A stretch of DNA of 64,000 nt from positions 248,001-312,000 of the forward strand of contig NZ_JAASQS010000009.1 in NCBI RefSeq assembly GCF_011762045.1, given 5' to 3'. Positions within the stretch are counted from its first letter, which is position 1. Each line of letters begins with the position of its first letter. This document shows, in pieces, positions 28,190 through 37,914 of the stretch. The translations under genes were made by a program, and so were the position numbers. The DNA is from Rhizomicrobium electricum (GTDB lineage: Bacteria > Pseudomonadota > Alphaproteobacteria > Micropepsales > Micropepsaceae). The notes beneath the pieces were generated by a model, which saw nothing but the letters and a program-made list of their open reading frames with translations, was not told the DNA's origin and searched no databases.

Positions 28190-30013
28190 TCAGGCGTACT
28201 CCTTGAACCCGTCCTCGTCGGTGCGGCTGTTCGACAGATCGAGCGCAAAGCCTTTCGCACGCGCCTGCTGTTCGGCGACCGCACTGGCACCGCGGTTGAG
28301 CTTGCCCGGAGCCTTTGCAAGCTTGGCGGCGGGCTTGACGTTCATATGGGCGACCGATGTGTGCTTGGCGGAGACTTGAACCGATTTCGCCTGCCCCTGC
28401 CCCGTATTGTCGGTGCGGAAATAGGCGATGGAGGCCTGCAGCTCCTCGGCCTGCGAGGCGAGTTCCTCGCTGGTCGCCGACATTTCCTCGGACGCCGAGG
28501 CGTTCTGCTGGGTAACCTTATCGAGCTGCTGGATGGCTTCGTTGATCTGCGACGCGCCGATGTCCTGCTCGCGGCAAGCCGCAGAAATCTCCGACACCAG
28601 TTCCGCCGTCTTGCGGATATCGGGCACCAGCTTCATCAACATTTCGCCGGCCGACTGCGCCGCCCGGACGGTTTCGCCGGAAAGTCCGCTGATCTCGGTG
28701 GCCGCGGTCTGGCTGCGTTCGGCGAGCTTGCGCACTTCCGACGCAACGACCGCAAACCCCTTGCCGTGCTCGCCGGCGCGGGCCGCTTCGACGGCCGCGT
28801 TCAGAGCCAGCAAATCGGTCTGACGGGCGATTTCCTGCACGATGGTGATCTTTTCGGCGATGGTCTGCATCGCGCTGACCGCCTTGTTGACGGCCTCGCC
28901 GCTCGCCTCGGCATCCTTGGCCGACTGCTTGGATATCTTTTCGGTCTGGGCGGCGTTGTCGGCGTTCTGCTTGATGTTGGACGCCATCTCTTCCATCGAC
29001 GCGGAGGCTTCTTCGGCCGAAGACGCCTGTTCGGTCGCACCCTGGCTCATCTGTTCCGAGGTGGCCGACAGTTCCTGGCTGCCCGACGAAACGTTGTTGG
29101 CGGCGGCGACGGCGTCGCTCACCACGCTGCGCAGACGCTCGACCATGCTTTCCAGCGCCTTGCCCAGCTTGTCCTTCTCCGACAGCGGCTTGGGCTGAAC
29201 GGTGAGATCGCCGCCGGCGATCTTGTCGGCCAGACCCGCGGTGTTGCGCAGGTTGGCGGTCATCACGTTGACGGAGTCGACGACATCCTTGATTTCGTCA
29301 TTGGTCTTGACGTCGATGTGCTGCTCGAGATCGCCGATCGCGACGGCCTGCGCCATCAGGTTGATCTTCTTGAGGCCGGTGTTGATCGAGATCATCACCC
29401 AGGCGGCAGAGGAAATCGCCAGAACCAACGCCAAGATCACCACGCCGATCAGAACGCGGCGGGTAGCCTGGTAGGAATCCTCGGCATCCGTCTCGGCCTG
29501 CTTCAACTGCGTGCGGGTCATCTCGACCAGATCGTCGGTTTCCGCCGTGATCGCATTGTTGGCCTTGCGCAAATCACCGAACGACAGCGCGGTCGCTTCC
29601 GCATCCTTGCCCTCGAGGGCGAGCTGACGCAGTTTGGTATCGAGCGACTTGAACGTGTCCCAGCTGGCCCGGATCTCGTTGTATTTGAGCTTGCCTTTTT
29701 CCGAGGCAATGGCATCGCCGCGCGTGATAAACTCGTCGACTTCGCTGCGCAATTTCGTCAGCTTTTCGTCGTAGCCGCGGATTTCCTGCGCGTCCGACTC
29801 CAAGATCATGTTCTTCTGGGTACGGGCGATGTCCATGAACGAGTCATGAATGTTCAGCGCCACGTTCATGCGCTCCACCGGCCCGGCGATCATGGATTTC
29901 AGGGTGTCATTGAGCGATGAAAGGCTGTTAACGGCAACAAAGGCAGCTACCAGAAGCATCGTGGCGATGAGCCCGAATGTGACAGCCAATTTCAGTTTGA
30001 TGGTGAAGCGCAT
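28190..30013 (-). CDS. Methyl-accepting chemotaxis protein with two HAMP units (Mcp2)
   Basis: A 607-aa receptor. TM1 ~8-28, a periplasmic four-helix-bundle sensor ~32-185 similar in layout to Mcp1, TM2 ~186-208, and two HAMP units with G-D-L at residues 227 and 268. The signalling hairpin (nearly identical in protein and DNA to the neighbouring receptors) follows, then a linker with the basic [11 protein letters not shown] motif and the tail GFKEYA. It represents the shortest member of the receptor set: only the first and last HAMP types found in the other three are present. It is followed after 1 bp by cheW2. Confidence 0.93.
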   Translation of the reverse strand: MRFTIKLKLAVTFGLIATMLLVAAFVAVNSLSSLNDTLKSMIAGPVERMNVALNIHDSFMDIARTQKNMILESDAQEIRGYDEKLTKLRSEVDEFITRGDAIASEKGKLKYNEIRASWDTFKSLDTKLRQLALEGKDAEATALSFGDLRKANNAITAETDDLVEMTRTQLKQAETDAEDSYQATRRVLIGVVILALVLAISSAAWVMISINTGLKKINLMAQAVAIGDLEQHIDVKTNDEIKDVVDSVNVMTANLRNTAGLADKIAGGDLTVQPKPLSEKDKLGKALESMVERLRSVVSDAVAAANNVSSGSQELSATSEQMSQGATEQASSAEEASASMEEMASNIKQNADNAAQTEKISKQSAKDAEASGEAVNKAVSAMQTIAEKITIVQEIARQTDLLALNAAVEAARAGEHGKGFAVVASEVRKLAERSQTAATEISGLSGETVRAAQSAGEMLMKLVPDIRKTAELVSEISAACREQDIGASQINEAIQQLDKVTQQNASASEEMSATSEELASQAEELQASIAYFRTDNTGQGQAKSVQVSAKHTSVAHMNVKPAAKLAKAPGKLNRGASAVAEQQARAKGFALDLSNSRTDEDGFKEYA

Positions 30014-30061
30014 TTCCCCCTCCTGGAGGTATCGGATTGGTGGACCAGAGGCAGCAACGCC

Positions 30062-32125
30062 TCACGCGTATTCCTTGAAGCCGTCGGTGTCCGACTGCCC
30101 CTGTGTCATATCGAGTGCAAATCCTTTGACCCGAGCCTGCTGCTCGGCGACCGTGCCGCGCGCCGCGGGCTTGCCGGACGTCTTCGCCATGGATTTGACC
30201 GTGGGCTTTCCGGCCGCTTTGACGGCCTTCTTATCGGGCGTACGGCTTTGGCGAGCTTCTCCGCCTGCCAGATCGGTGCGGAAATAGGCGATCGACGACT
30301 GCAGCTCTTCGGCCTGCGATGCGAGCTCCTCGCTGGTCGCCGACATTTCCTCGGACGCCGAAGCGTTCTGCTGGGTAACCTTATCGAGCTGCTGGATGGC
30401 TTCGTTGATCTGCGAGGCGCCAATATCCTGCTCGCGACAGGCCGCAGAAATCTCCGACACCAGTTCCGCCGTCTTGCGGATATCGGGCACCAGCTTCATC
30501 AGCATTTCGCCGGCCGACTGCGCCGCACGGACGGTTTCGCCGGAAAGTCCGCTGATCTCGGTCGCCGCGGTCTGGCTGCGTTCGGCCAGCTTGCGCACTT
30601 CCGACGCCACAACCGCGAACCCCTTGCCGTGTTCGCCGGCGCGGGCCGCTTCGACGGCCGCATTCAAGGCCAGAAGATCGGTCTGACGGGCAATCTCCTG
30701 CACGATGGTGATCTTTTCGGCGATGGTCTGCATTGCGCTGACCGCCTTGTTGACGGCCTCGCCGCTCGCCTCGGCATCCTTGGCCGATTGCTTGGAGATT
30801 TTCTCCGTCTGGGCGGCGTTGTCGGCGTTCTGCTTGATGTTGGAGGCCATCTGCTCCATCGAAGCCGAGGCTTCTTCGGCCGAAGACGCCTGCTCGGTCG
30901 CGCCCTGGCTGATCTGCTCGGCGGTGGCCGACAGTTCCTGGCTGCCCGAAGAAACGTTGTTGGAGGCCGCCGCGGCGTCGCCGACGACTCCGCGCAGGCG
31001 TTCGACCATCACGCGCAAGGCGTTGCCGATTTCGTCCTTTTCCGACTGGGCCTGGATATCGACGGTCAGATCGCCCTCGGCGATCTTCTCCGCCATCGAC
31101 GCGATTTCGCGTAAGGTTTTCACCATCGCGATGAGCGCGATGACCAGCTTGTCGTCGTCCGAACGCATATGCGGGTCGTAGGACAGATCGCCGATGGCAA
31201 TCTTGCCCATACCGGCCACGACGCGGCGCTCGGCCGCGACGACCGCCGTCAATGCCTTGCCGAGCTCATCCTTCTCGGAATGGACGACCGGATCCTTGGT
31301 GAGATCGCCGACCGCAATGGCGTGCGCCACGATCGCGCTTTCCCGCAGCGAATGAACCATGTCGCGGATCGAAATGACGAGCTTGTCGCTCTCCGAACGC
31401 GGCTTGGGCTCGAACGACAGATCGCCTTGCGCGACCTGGATCATATCCTGCGTGATCTTCCGTTCCGTGGTCACCAGATCGGCGAGCGACTTGCCGATGA
31501 CGTCGGCGTCCGAAAGCACCTCCGGCGTCTTCGACAGATCGCCGGTGGCCATACGTTCGGCCAGCGCCGCGATATCGCGGAAGCGGTTCATCATCGCAAC
31601 CAGCGATCCCGCCAGCTTGTCGCTCTCCGACCGCATCTTGGGCGCATACGACAGATCGCCGACCGCGGCCTTTTCGGTGCCGGCCGAAATGCGGCGCTCC
31701 GCGGCCAAAACCAGTTGCAGTGCCCTGCTGAGCGCATCCTTGTCAGACGCGGGGACGGGATCACGACTGAGATCGCCCACCGACATGCGGGTCACGACAT
31801 CGGTCGTCGCCTTCAGGTGCGCGGCGATGCCGTTGAGCCCGTCGGCCAGGTCCTTGATCTCGTCATCGCTGCGGCGCTCGACCGCCAGATCGAGTTCGCC
31901 TTTCGCCAGCGACTGCACGGCTGCGCCGACCTGCTTCAAGCCGCCGGAAACCGTGCGCGTCGCCCAGATGCCTGCCGCCACAGCTACGACGGCGATCACG
32001 GCAGCAATGGAGCCGGAGAGGATGCCGCCGGTCATCCCGCCGAACGCGGTGGCCATCAACGTCATGGACAGAACCGCGATTAATCCAAAACACAACACAA
32101 AAGTCGTTTTGATGGTGAACCGCAT
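30062..32125 (-). CDS. Sensorless MCP with eight HAMP units (Mcp3)
   Basis: A 687-aa receptor with two closely spaced membrane helices (~9-28 and ~33-56) separated by about five residues, so there is no periplasmic sensor. Eight HAMP units follow with G-D/E-L at residues 76, 117, 156, 195, 234, 273, 312 and 351, i.e. 41 then six steps of exactly 39. Odd-numbered middle units read GDLS[Y/F]xP..RSxxDKL; even ones read GDL[S/T]..P...SxxD followed by GK[A/S]L. The signalling hairpin and the GFKEYA tail are standard for this operon. The input, if any, must come from the membrane, the HAMP row, or neighbouring receptors. Confidence 0.92.
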   Translation of the reverse strand: MRFTIKTTFVLCFGLIAVLSMTLMATAFGGMTGGILSGSIAAVIAVVAVAAGIWATRTVSGGLKQVGAAVQSLAKGELDLAVERRSDDEIKDLADGLNGIAAHLKATTDVVTRMSVGDLSRDPVPASDKDALSRALQLVLAAERRISAGTEKAAVGDLSYAPKMRSESDKLAGSLVAMMNRFRDIAALAERMATGDLSKTPEVLSDADVIGKSLADLVTTERKITQDMIQVAQGDLSFEPKPRSESDKLVISIRDMVHSLRESAIVAHAIAVGDLTKDPVVHSEKDELGKALTAVVAAERRVVAGMGKIAIGDLSYDPHMRSDDDKLVIALIAMVKTLREIASMAEKIAEGDLTVDIQAQSEKDEIGNALRVMVERLRGVVGDAAAASNNVSSGSQELSATAEQISQGATEQASSAEEASASMEQMASNIKQNADNAAQTEKISKQSAKDAEASGEAVNKAVSAMQTIAEKITIVQEIARQTDLLALNAAVEAARAGEHGKGFAVVASEVRKLAERSQTAATEISGLSGETVRAAQSAGEMLMKLVPDIRKTAELVSEISAACREQDIGASQINEAIQQLDKVTQQNASASEEMSATSEELASQAEELQSSIAYFRTDLAGGEARQSRTPDKKAVKAAGKPTVKSMAKTSGKPAARGTVAEQQARVKGFALDMTQGQSDTDGFKEYA

Positions 32126-32246
32126 ATCCCCCTCCGGGTAACGTCCGAACCCAAAGCCCCCCTACAAGGCTGCGACCGGACGCGAGTTGAAAAAGTTTCC
32201 TCCGACGTATTTCATGCAGATGCCGTGATGTTTCCCGCCGCCGTCT

Positions 32247-34754
32247 TCACGCGTATTCCTTGAAGCTGCCGTCGTCCGGCTCCTGATTTTTCATGTCGAG
32301 CGCGAACCCTTTGATGCGGGCCTGCTGCTCCGCTACCGCATTGCGAGCGAGGCTTGACGCTGCCTTGGCGGCCGGCGCGCCCACTTGCTTGCGGTGAGCC
32401 GAAACAGGCCGCCCGCGCTGACTGGACGACTCGTCGGTGCGGAAATAGGCAATCGAGGTCTGCAACTCCTCCGATTGGGAGGCGAGTTCCTCGCTGGTCG
32501 CCGACATTTCTTCGGACGAAGCAGAATTCTGCTGCGTGACCTTGTCGAGCTGCTGGATGGCTTCGTTGATCTGCGATGCGCCGATGTCCTGCTCGCGGCA
32601 AGCCGCAGAAATCTCCGACACCAGTTCCGCCGTCTTGCGGATGTCGGGCACCAGCTTGACCAGCATTTCGCCGGCCGTCTGAGCGGCTTTCACCGTCTCC
32701 GAGGACAGGCCGCTGATCTCGGTGGCCGCCGTCTGGCTGCGTTCGGCAAGCTTACGCACTTCCGACGCGACGACGGCAAAGCCCTTGCCGTGTTCGCCGG
32801 CCCGCGCCGCTTCCACCGCCGCGTTGAGAGCCAGCAGATCCGTCTGGCGCGCGATCTCCTGCACGATGGTGATCTTCTCGGCGATCGTCTGCATGGCCGC
32901 GACGGCCTTGTTGACTGCATCACCCGAGGCTTCGGCGTCCTTGGCCGACTGCTTCGAGATCCTCTCGGTCTGTGCGGCGTTGTCGGCGTTCTGCTTGATG
33001 TTGGAAGCCATTTGCTCCATCGAAGCGGACGCCTCTTCGGCCGCAGCAGCCTGTTCGCTCGCGCCCTGGCTCATCTGCTCGGCGGTAGCCGACAGTTCCT
33101 GGCTGCCCGACGAAACGTTGTTCGCGGCGGCGACAGCATCCCCAACCACGCCGCGCAAGCGCTCGACCATGGTCTTCAGGGCGTTGCCGATCTCGTCCTT
33201 GTCCGATTGCGGCTTGACGTTCACCGTCAGGTCGCCACCGGCGATCTGACCGGCCATCGTGGCGATCTGGCGCAAGGTCTTGACCATGAGGATGAGCGAC
33301 GAGGCCAGCTTGTCGCCGTCCGACCGCATCTTGGGATCATAGCTGAGATCGCCGATGGAGATCTTCTCCATACCGCCTGCGACCTTGCGCTCGGCGGTGA
33401 CGACGGCCACCAGCGCCTTGCCGAACTCGTCTTTCTCGGAGCGGACCGTCGGATCCTTGGTGAGATCGCCGATGGCAATGGCGTGCGCCACGGCGGCGCT
33501 ATCGCGCAGCGACAACACCATCTGCTTCATCGCGATGACCAGCTTGTCGTTTTCCGACCGCGGCTTGGGTTCATAGGAGAGATCGCCTTTGGCGAGGTCG
33601 TCCATCAGACCGGCGATGCGGCGTTCCATAGTGACGAGCTGGTTCAGCGATTTGCCGATCTCGTCGCTTTCCGAGAGAATCTGCGCGTCCTTCGACAGAT
33701 CGCCGACCGCGAGCCTCTTGGCGAATTCCTCGATCCGCCGCAGCCGCGCCATCATCTTGATCAACGAACCGGCCAGCTTGTCGCCGTCCGACCGCATCTT
33801 GGGATCGTAGCTGAGATCGCCGATCGAGATCTTCTCCATGCCGGCCACGACCTTGCGCTCGGCCGTTATGACTGCCGTCAGCGCTTTGCCGAAATCGTCC
33901 TTATCGGAACGGATGGTCGGATCTTTGGTGAGATCGCCGATGGCGATGGCCTGGGCCACCGCGGCGCTGTCGCGCAATGCAAGCACCATTTCCTTCATCG
34001 CGATGACGAGCTTGTCCGTCTCCGACCGCGGCCGGGGTTCGTAGGACAGATCGCCCTGAGCCATCTGATCCATCACTTCGGCGACGCGGCGTTCGTTCTT
34101 GATAAGGTCGGCGAGCGCCTTGCCGATGACGTCGTTCTCGGACAGGATGTTGGGATCGCGCGACAGGTCGCCCTTGGCGAGATTCTCGGCGAAGGCTCCG
34201 ATCGCCCGGAGGCGCGCCATCATCTTGATCAAGGCGCCGGCCAGCTTGTCGCCGTCGGACCGCATCTTGGGGTCGTAGCTGAGATCGCCGACCGCAAGCT
34301 TTTCCGTTCCGGCCGCGACTTTGCGCTCGGCGACCAGAACCTGGGTCAGTGCCTTGCTGAGGGTGTCGTGATCGGACGCGATCTTGGGATCGCGGCTGAG
34401 ATCGCCGATCGATATGCGCGTCGCGACGTCGGCCGTATCCCGCAAATGGGCGGTCGCCGTGTTGAGCGCATCCGCAATGTCCTTGATCTCGTCGTTGGCG
34501 GTATGCGCAATGGTGCGGCTGAGATCGCCGTCGGCAAGCGCGGCGGCGTGGGAGGACAGCTTTCCGAGACCGCTATTCACGGCATCGATCAACCAAAACG
34601 CTGCACCGGCGGAGACGCACACGAGCGCCGCACCGATTGCCCACAAGAGCGTCTGAGAACCCTGCCCGCCGGCCGCAACGGCCGTCAGAGCGAGGGACAA
34701 CACGGCAATCAGTGCAAAAGCCGATACCAGTTTCAGTTTAATCGTAAAACGCAT
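32247..34754 (-). CDS. Sensorless MCP with twelve HAMP units (Mcp4)
   Basis: An 835-aa receptor with two adjacent membrane helices (~10-28 and ~35-56) and almost no periplasmic loop. Twelve HAMP units follow with G-D-L at residues 76, 117, 156, 195, 234, 273, 312, 351, 390, 429, 468 and 507 (41, then ten steps of exactly 39). Units 3-6 and 7-10 are tandem duplicates (see the 468-bp repeat). Apart from that block it matches Mcp3 unit for unit. The signalling domain is conserved and it ends in SFKEYA. A 121-bp spacer separates it from mcp3, room for a promoter or processing site; cheW3 ends 23 bp upstream. Confidence 0.92.
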   Translation of the reverse strand: MRFTIKLKLVSAFALIAVLSLALTAVAAGGQGSQTLLWAIGAALVCVSAGAAFWLIDAVNSGLGKLSSHAAALADGDLSRTIAHTANDEIKDIADALNTATAHLRDTADVATRISIGDLSRDPKIASDHDTLSKALTQVLVAERKVAAGTEKLAVGDLSYDPKMRSDGDKLAGALIKMMARLRAIGAFAENLAKGDLSRDPNILSENDVIGKALADLIKNERRVAEVMDQMAQGDLSYEPRPRSETDKLVIAMKEMVLALRDSAAVAQAIAIGDLTKDPTIRSDKDDFGKALTAVITAERKVVAGMEKISIGDLSYDPKMRSDGDKLAGSLIKMMARLRRIEEFAKRLAVGDLSKDAQILSESDEIGKSLNQLVTMERRIAGLMDDLAKGDLSYEPKPRSENDKLVIAMKQMVLSLRDSAAVAHAIAIGDLTKDPTVRSEKDEFGKALVAVVTAERKVAGGMEKISIGDLSYDPKMRSDGDKLASSLILMVKTLRQIATMAGQIAGGDLTVNVKPQSDKDEIGNALKTMVERLRGVVGDAVAAANNVSSGSQELSATAEQMSQGASEQAAAAEEASASMEQMASNIKQNADNAAQTERISKQSAKDAEASGDAVNKAVAAMQTIAEKITIVQEIARQTDLLALNAAVEAARAGEHGKGFAVVASEVRKLAERSQTAATEISGLSSETVKAAQTAGEMLVKLVPDIRKTAELVSEISAACREQDIGASQINEAIQQLDKVTQQNSASSEEMSATSEELASQSEELQTSIAYFRTDESSSQRGRPVSAHRKQVGAPAAKAASSLARNAVAEQQARIKGFALDMKNQEPDDGSFKEYA
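33354..34289 (-). repeat. 468-bp in-frame tandem duplication in mcp4 (two copies)
   Basis: Copy A covers 33822-34289 and copy B 33354-33821, each 468 bp (156 codons, four HAMP units of 39). A marker string (TTGTCGCCGTC followed by GACCGCATCTTGG on the plus strand) recurs at 33310, 33778 and 34246, exactly 468 bp apart. Within each copy a 117-bp unit and a 234-bp double unit are visible. Mcp3 has only one equivalent block. Confidence 0.9.
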
Positions 34755-34777
34755 TTTACTAACCTCGAGTACGCTAC

Positions 34778-35281
34778 TCAGTGTTGGGTGAAGGCAGACG
34801 TGTCCGTGCTGCGGCCGGTGGCGAAGATCCGTTCGAGTTCCGGCACGACGATGAAGTCTCCGGACCGTTTGGCGAGGCAGCGGATGAAGTCCTGCCGCCA
34901 GCGCATACCGACGCGCGGCGCGGTTTCCGCCGCGGCCTTTTCCAGAACGGTCACTTCGTGCACCTTGTCGGCCTTCAGACCGACCAGCGTGGCTTCGCCG
35001 TCCATTTCGATCTCGATCACGATAATCCGGCTGTCCGCCGTTACGCCTGCGGGTTCGAACCCGAAAGCCTTGTGCAGATCGGCCAGCGGAATGACGCGTC
35101 CGCGGAAATTGACCAGACTGCCGACCATCGCCGAAGCGCCGGGTACGACGGTTTCCGGAATGCGATCGAGAATTTCGCGCACAAGTCCCGCTTCGATGGC
35201 AAAGGTTTCGCCCTGCATGTCGAAGGTCAGAACCTGCATGTGGCCGGCATCGTCCCAGCCGTTAGTCAGTTCACCGGTCAT
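34778..35281 (-). CDS. cheW: CheW coupling protein (divergent copy 3)
   Basis: A 167-aa CheW-like protein, clearly different from copies 1 and 2. It has [41 protein letters not shown] and the second-subdomain [11 protein letters not shown]. The start at ATG 35281 is 4 bp after the cheA stop; an in-frame upstream ATG at 35326 would overlap cheA. Its N-terminus contains [20 protein letters not shown]. As the copy next to cheA it is likely the ancestral core adaptor. Confidence 0.9.
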   Translation of the reverse strand: MTGELTNGWDDAGHMQVLTFDMQGETFAIEAGLVREILDRIPETVVPGASAMVGSLVNFRGRVIPLADLHKAFGFEPAGVTADSRIIVIEIEMDGEATLVGLKADKVHEVTVLEKAAAETAPRVGMRWRQDFIRCLAKRSGDFIVVPELERIFATGRSTDTSAFTQH

Positions 35282-35285
35282 GGCA

Positions 35286-37241
35286 TTACACCGCGGCGCG
35301 AAGCCGCTCCTCCTGTTTCTGTCCAACGGCCACCAGATGCATCACGTCGAGGATCAGTGCGACGGAGCCGTCTCCCAGGATGGTCGCACCGGAGAAGGTG
35401 TCGACCGCCGCATGGAAGCACGACAGCGGCTTGATCACGGTCTGGTGATGGCCAAGAATTTGATCGACCACCAAGCCGACGCGCTCGGATCCCGTCGAAA
35501 CCACCACGATCTTCTGATAGAGATCGGGAGCGGTTCCGGTCGCGAACAGTTCGCGCAGCCGGAGGAATGGAACAAGCGCATCGCGCAAGGTCAGGAAGGT
35601 GCGTCCGATCGAGCGCTCGTCCTGCTCCGTCGACAGCTCGACGCATTCCTCGACGCACGACAGCGGGATGACATAACGCCCGCCGCCGACACGGACCAGA
35701 AGTCCGTCGATAATCGCCAGCGTCAGCGGAATGCGCAGGTTCACGCACGAGCCGGCCCCTGGCTTGGAGGTCATCTCGATGGCGCCGCGCAGTCCTTCGA
35801 TCGTGCGCTTGACCACGTCCATGCCGACACCGCGTCCCGACAGGTTGGTGATCTTCGAGGCCGTGGAGAAGCCCGGCTGGAAGATGAGCTGATTGATTTC
35901 GCTGTCGCTCAACACCGCACCGGGCGCGATCAGGCCATTCTCTTCGGCTTTGGCCCGCACACGGTCGCGATTGATGCCGCGACCGTCGTCGATCACCGAG
36001 ATCACCACTTCGGCACCCGCCTGACGGGCCGACAGGGTCACGCGTCCCGTTTCCGGCTTGCCGGCAGCCCGGCGCTCCTCCGGCGTCTCCAACCCATGAT
36101 CGGCAGAGTTGCGGATAAGATGGATCAGCGGATCGGCAAGCCGTTCGATCACGGTCTTGTCGAGTTCGGTCGTTTCGCCTTCGGTGATGAACTCGATCTG
36201 CTTGCCGGTGTCGCGCGCGAGATCGTGGATCAAACGGCGGAAGCGCCCGAACAACTGGCTGATCGGCACCATGCGGACAAACATCATGGAGTCGCGCAAT
36301 TCCGACGCCAGACGTTCGATTTCCTCGGCGACCGAGCGCAAGCCCGTGTCCGACGTCGTGCCCGCCACCTGCTTGAGGCGCGATTGCGCGATCATCAGCT
36401 CGCCGACCTGGTCGAGCAATTCGTCGAGGCGGCTGGCCGGAACGCGCACGGTTTCCCCGGCCATGGTATGGCGGGTTTCGAACTTTTCCGCCGGCTGATT
36501 TGCGTCTTTCGGCGTCTCCGCGGCGTGAACCTCGGCGGTTTCCGCAGCCGTTTCGGCAGCCGGCGGCGCGGTGCCCTCTTCCTCGATAGATAATGTCATT
36601 TCGTCGATGACGAAGATGAACACTTCTTCGATGGCCGACCGCGGATGTGCCGTCGTCAGACGCACGTCCCACGCCAGATGGCATTCGGTGGGGACCAGCG
36701 CCGGCAATTCCGGAACATCGTCCGCTACCGCCTTGACCTCCGCCTCGCCCAACGCACGCAGCTCGTCGAGCAGCGCCAGCGGACGCGTGCCGTTGACAAA
36801 ACTGTCGGACGGCAGCGTGAATTTGATGCGCCAAGTCTTGGAAGGAGGCTGAGTTGGGGTGTTCTCGCCATCGTCCTCCATGGCTTGACGCAATCCGGCT
36901 AGCAGCGCTTCGCCGTTCTCCGACCGAGCATCCGGCCGTTCGGCAAGCGCGCGCATATGATCTAGAGCGGCCAGTACGGCGCCGATCAGTTTCGGCGTGG
37001 CGGTGGCGCGCCCCTTGCGAACCCGATCGAACGCGGTTTCGCAATGGTGGGTGAACGAGGCCAACGCCTCGAAACCGAACATCGCGCCCGAGCCTTTCAG
37101 CGTGTGAAGGGCGCGGAAAACCTGGGCGACCGTCTCGCCGTCCTCGGGATTGTTTTCGAGATCGAGCAGACCCTGTTCGATCTGTTCCAGGAGCTCCTGG
37201 GACTCAACACGGAATACCTGTAGCGGATCGGTGACGCTCAT
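35286..37241 (-). CDS. cheA: Chemotaxis histidine kinase CheA
   Basis: A 651-aa CheA. The N-terminal Hpt domain carries phospho-acceptor His46 in ALHTLKGSGAMFGF. A middle region (~130-260) contains a CheY-docking-like segment and an acidic, Ala/Glu/Thr-rich linker. The P3 dimerisation helices (RVPASRLDELLDQVGELMIAQSRL) come next, then the ATPase with N-box LIHLIRNSADHGLE, G-boxes DDGRGIN and SGRGVGMDVVK. The C-terminal CheW-like regulatory domain ends at VALILDVMHLVAVG. It overlaps cheY by 4 bp (ATGA). Confidence 0.95.
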   Translation of the reverse strand: MSVTDPLQVFRVESQELLEQIEQGLLDLENNPEDGETVAQVFRALHTLKGSGAMFGFEALASFTHHCETAFDRVRKGRATATPKLIGAVLAALDHMRALAERPDARSENGEALLAGLRQAMEDDGENTPTQPPSKTWRIKFTLPSDSFVNGTRPLALLDELRALGEAEVKAVADDVPELPALVPTECHLAWDVRLTTAHPRSAIEEVFIFVIDEMTLSIEEEGTAPPAAETAAETAEVHAAETPKDANQPAEKFETRHTMAGETVRVPASRLDELLDQVGELMIAQSRLKQVAGTTSDTGLRSVAEEIERLASELRDSMMFVRMVPISQLFGRFRRLIHDLARDTGKQIEFITEGETTELDKTVIERLADPLIHLIRNSADHGLETPEERRAAGKPETGRVTLSARQAGAEVVISVIDDGRGINRDRVRAKAEENGLIAPGAVLSDSEINQLIFQPGFSTASKITNLSGRGVGMDVVKRTIEGLRGAIEMTSKPGAGSCVNLRIPLTLAIIDGLLVRVGGGRYVIPLSCVEECVELSTEQDERSIGRTFLTLRDALVPFLRLRELFATGTAPDLYQKIVVVSTGSERVGLVVDQILGHHQTVIKPLSCFHAAVDTFSGATILGDGSVALILDVMHLVAVGQKQEERLRAAV

Positions 37242-37603
37242 CGTGCAAGAACCTTCTCAACGATTCTGATCAATTGATCGGCCGCGAACGGCTTGGTGAT
37301 CCAGCCGGTCGCCCCGGCGGCCTTGGCCTGCTGCTTCAGTCCCGCATCGCTTTCAGTGGTGAGCAGCAGGACCGGAATGCCGACGTACTGGGGCAGCTTG
37401 CGAAGCTCGCGCACCATCGAGAGGCCGTCCATGCGCGGCATATTGAAATCGGTGATGACGAGATCGAAGCCGGACTGCCCGGCCTTCTGCAGACCGTCCA
37501 TGCCGTCAACGGCTTCGGACACCGTATGTCCGCCGCCGGCCAGCGCGATCTTCACCGTCTGTCGTATCGAGGCGGAATCGTCCACCGTCAGTATTGTGGC
37601 CAT
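37238..37603 (-). CDS. cheY: Response regulator CheY
   Basis: A 121-aa single receiver domain: acidic pair VDDSASIRQT, phospho-acceptor Asp52 in VITDFNMPRMDG, the switch Thr in LLLTTES and Lys in GWITKPF. The domain ends at residue ~120 with no output domain, as expected for a motor-binding CheY or a phosphate sink. It overlaps the STAS gene by one base and cheA by four, so translation of the three is coupled. Confidence 0.95.
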   Translation of the reverse strand: MATILTVDDSASIRQTVKIALAGGGHTVSEAVDGMDGLQKAGQSGFDLVITDFNMPRMDGLSMVRELRKLPQYVGIPVLLLTTESDAGLKQQAKAAGATGWITKPFAADQLIRIVEKVLAR

Positions 37604-37914
37604 TACTTGCCTCCCGCGTTACCGAGCCAGAAGGAGCGATCCTCGGGCGAGGAGACGAACCCTCCCCGCTCAAGAAGCTCCCGCAGCGAATCCGGAGCCG
37701 GCGTCACGGCAAACGACTTGCCTTCCGACGCCGCGGACCGTCGCGCGGACTCCACGAGCTGCACGAATGTGAGATCAGCATCGGTAACGGCATCCAGCTT
37801 GAGACGGATATTGCCGCCACGCTCGAACGCCTGTTTCAGATCGTTATGGATCTGGCCGATGGTTTGTATGTCAGCGATATTTGTCACGCCGACGTTGGTC
37901 GGTTTGGAACGCAC
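37603..37914 (-). CDS. STAS domain protein heading the che operon
   Basis: A 103-aa single STAS (MlaB/anti-anti-sigma-like) domain. The pattern is TNIADIQTIGQIHNDLKQAF, then GNIRLKLDAVTDADLTFVQLVESARR, then a final FAVTPAPDSLRELLERGGF helix. The phosphorylatable Ser/Thr position of SpoIIAA-like proteins appears as D-A-D-L, so it is probably not a phosphoswitch of that type. The start is GTG 37914 with GGGGGA upstream. First gene of the operon, sharing one base with cheY. Small STAS proteins head several alphaproteobacterial che operons; their role there is not established. Confidence 0.75.
   Translation of the reverse strand: MRSKPTNVGVTNIADIQTIGQIHNDLKQAFERGGNIRLKLDAVTDADLTFVQLVESARRSAASEGKSFAVTPAPDSLRELLERGGFVSSPEDRSFWLGNAGGK

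Noticed and set aside
23846..31114. Long plus-strand frames opposite mcp1, mcp2 and mcp3
   Set aside because: They mirror the repeated receptor sequence, which explains their repetitive look; no ribosome sites and no protein-like domains.
33354..34289. CRISPR-like regular repeats
   Set aside because: The regular spacing is the in-frame 39-codon HAMP period of mcp4, not short repeats with unique spacers.
32385..36593. 1402-codon open frame on the plus strand opposite mcp4, cheW3 and cheA
   Set aside because: It is the antisense shadow of the GC-rich receptor and kinase genes; its product is Arg/Gly/Asp-rich low-complexity sequence with no family resemblance.
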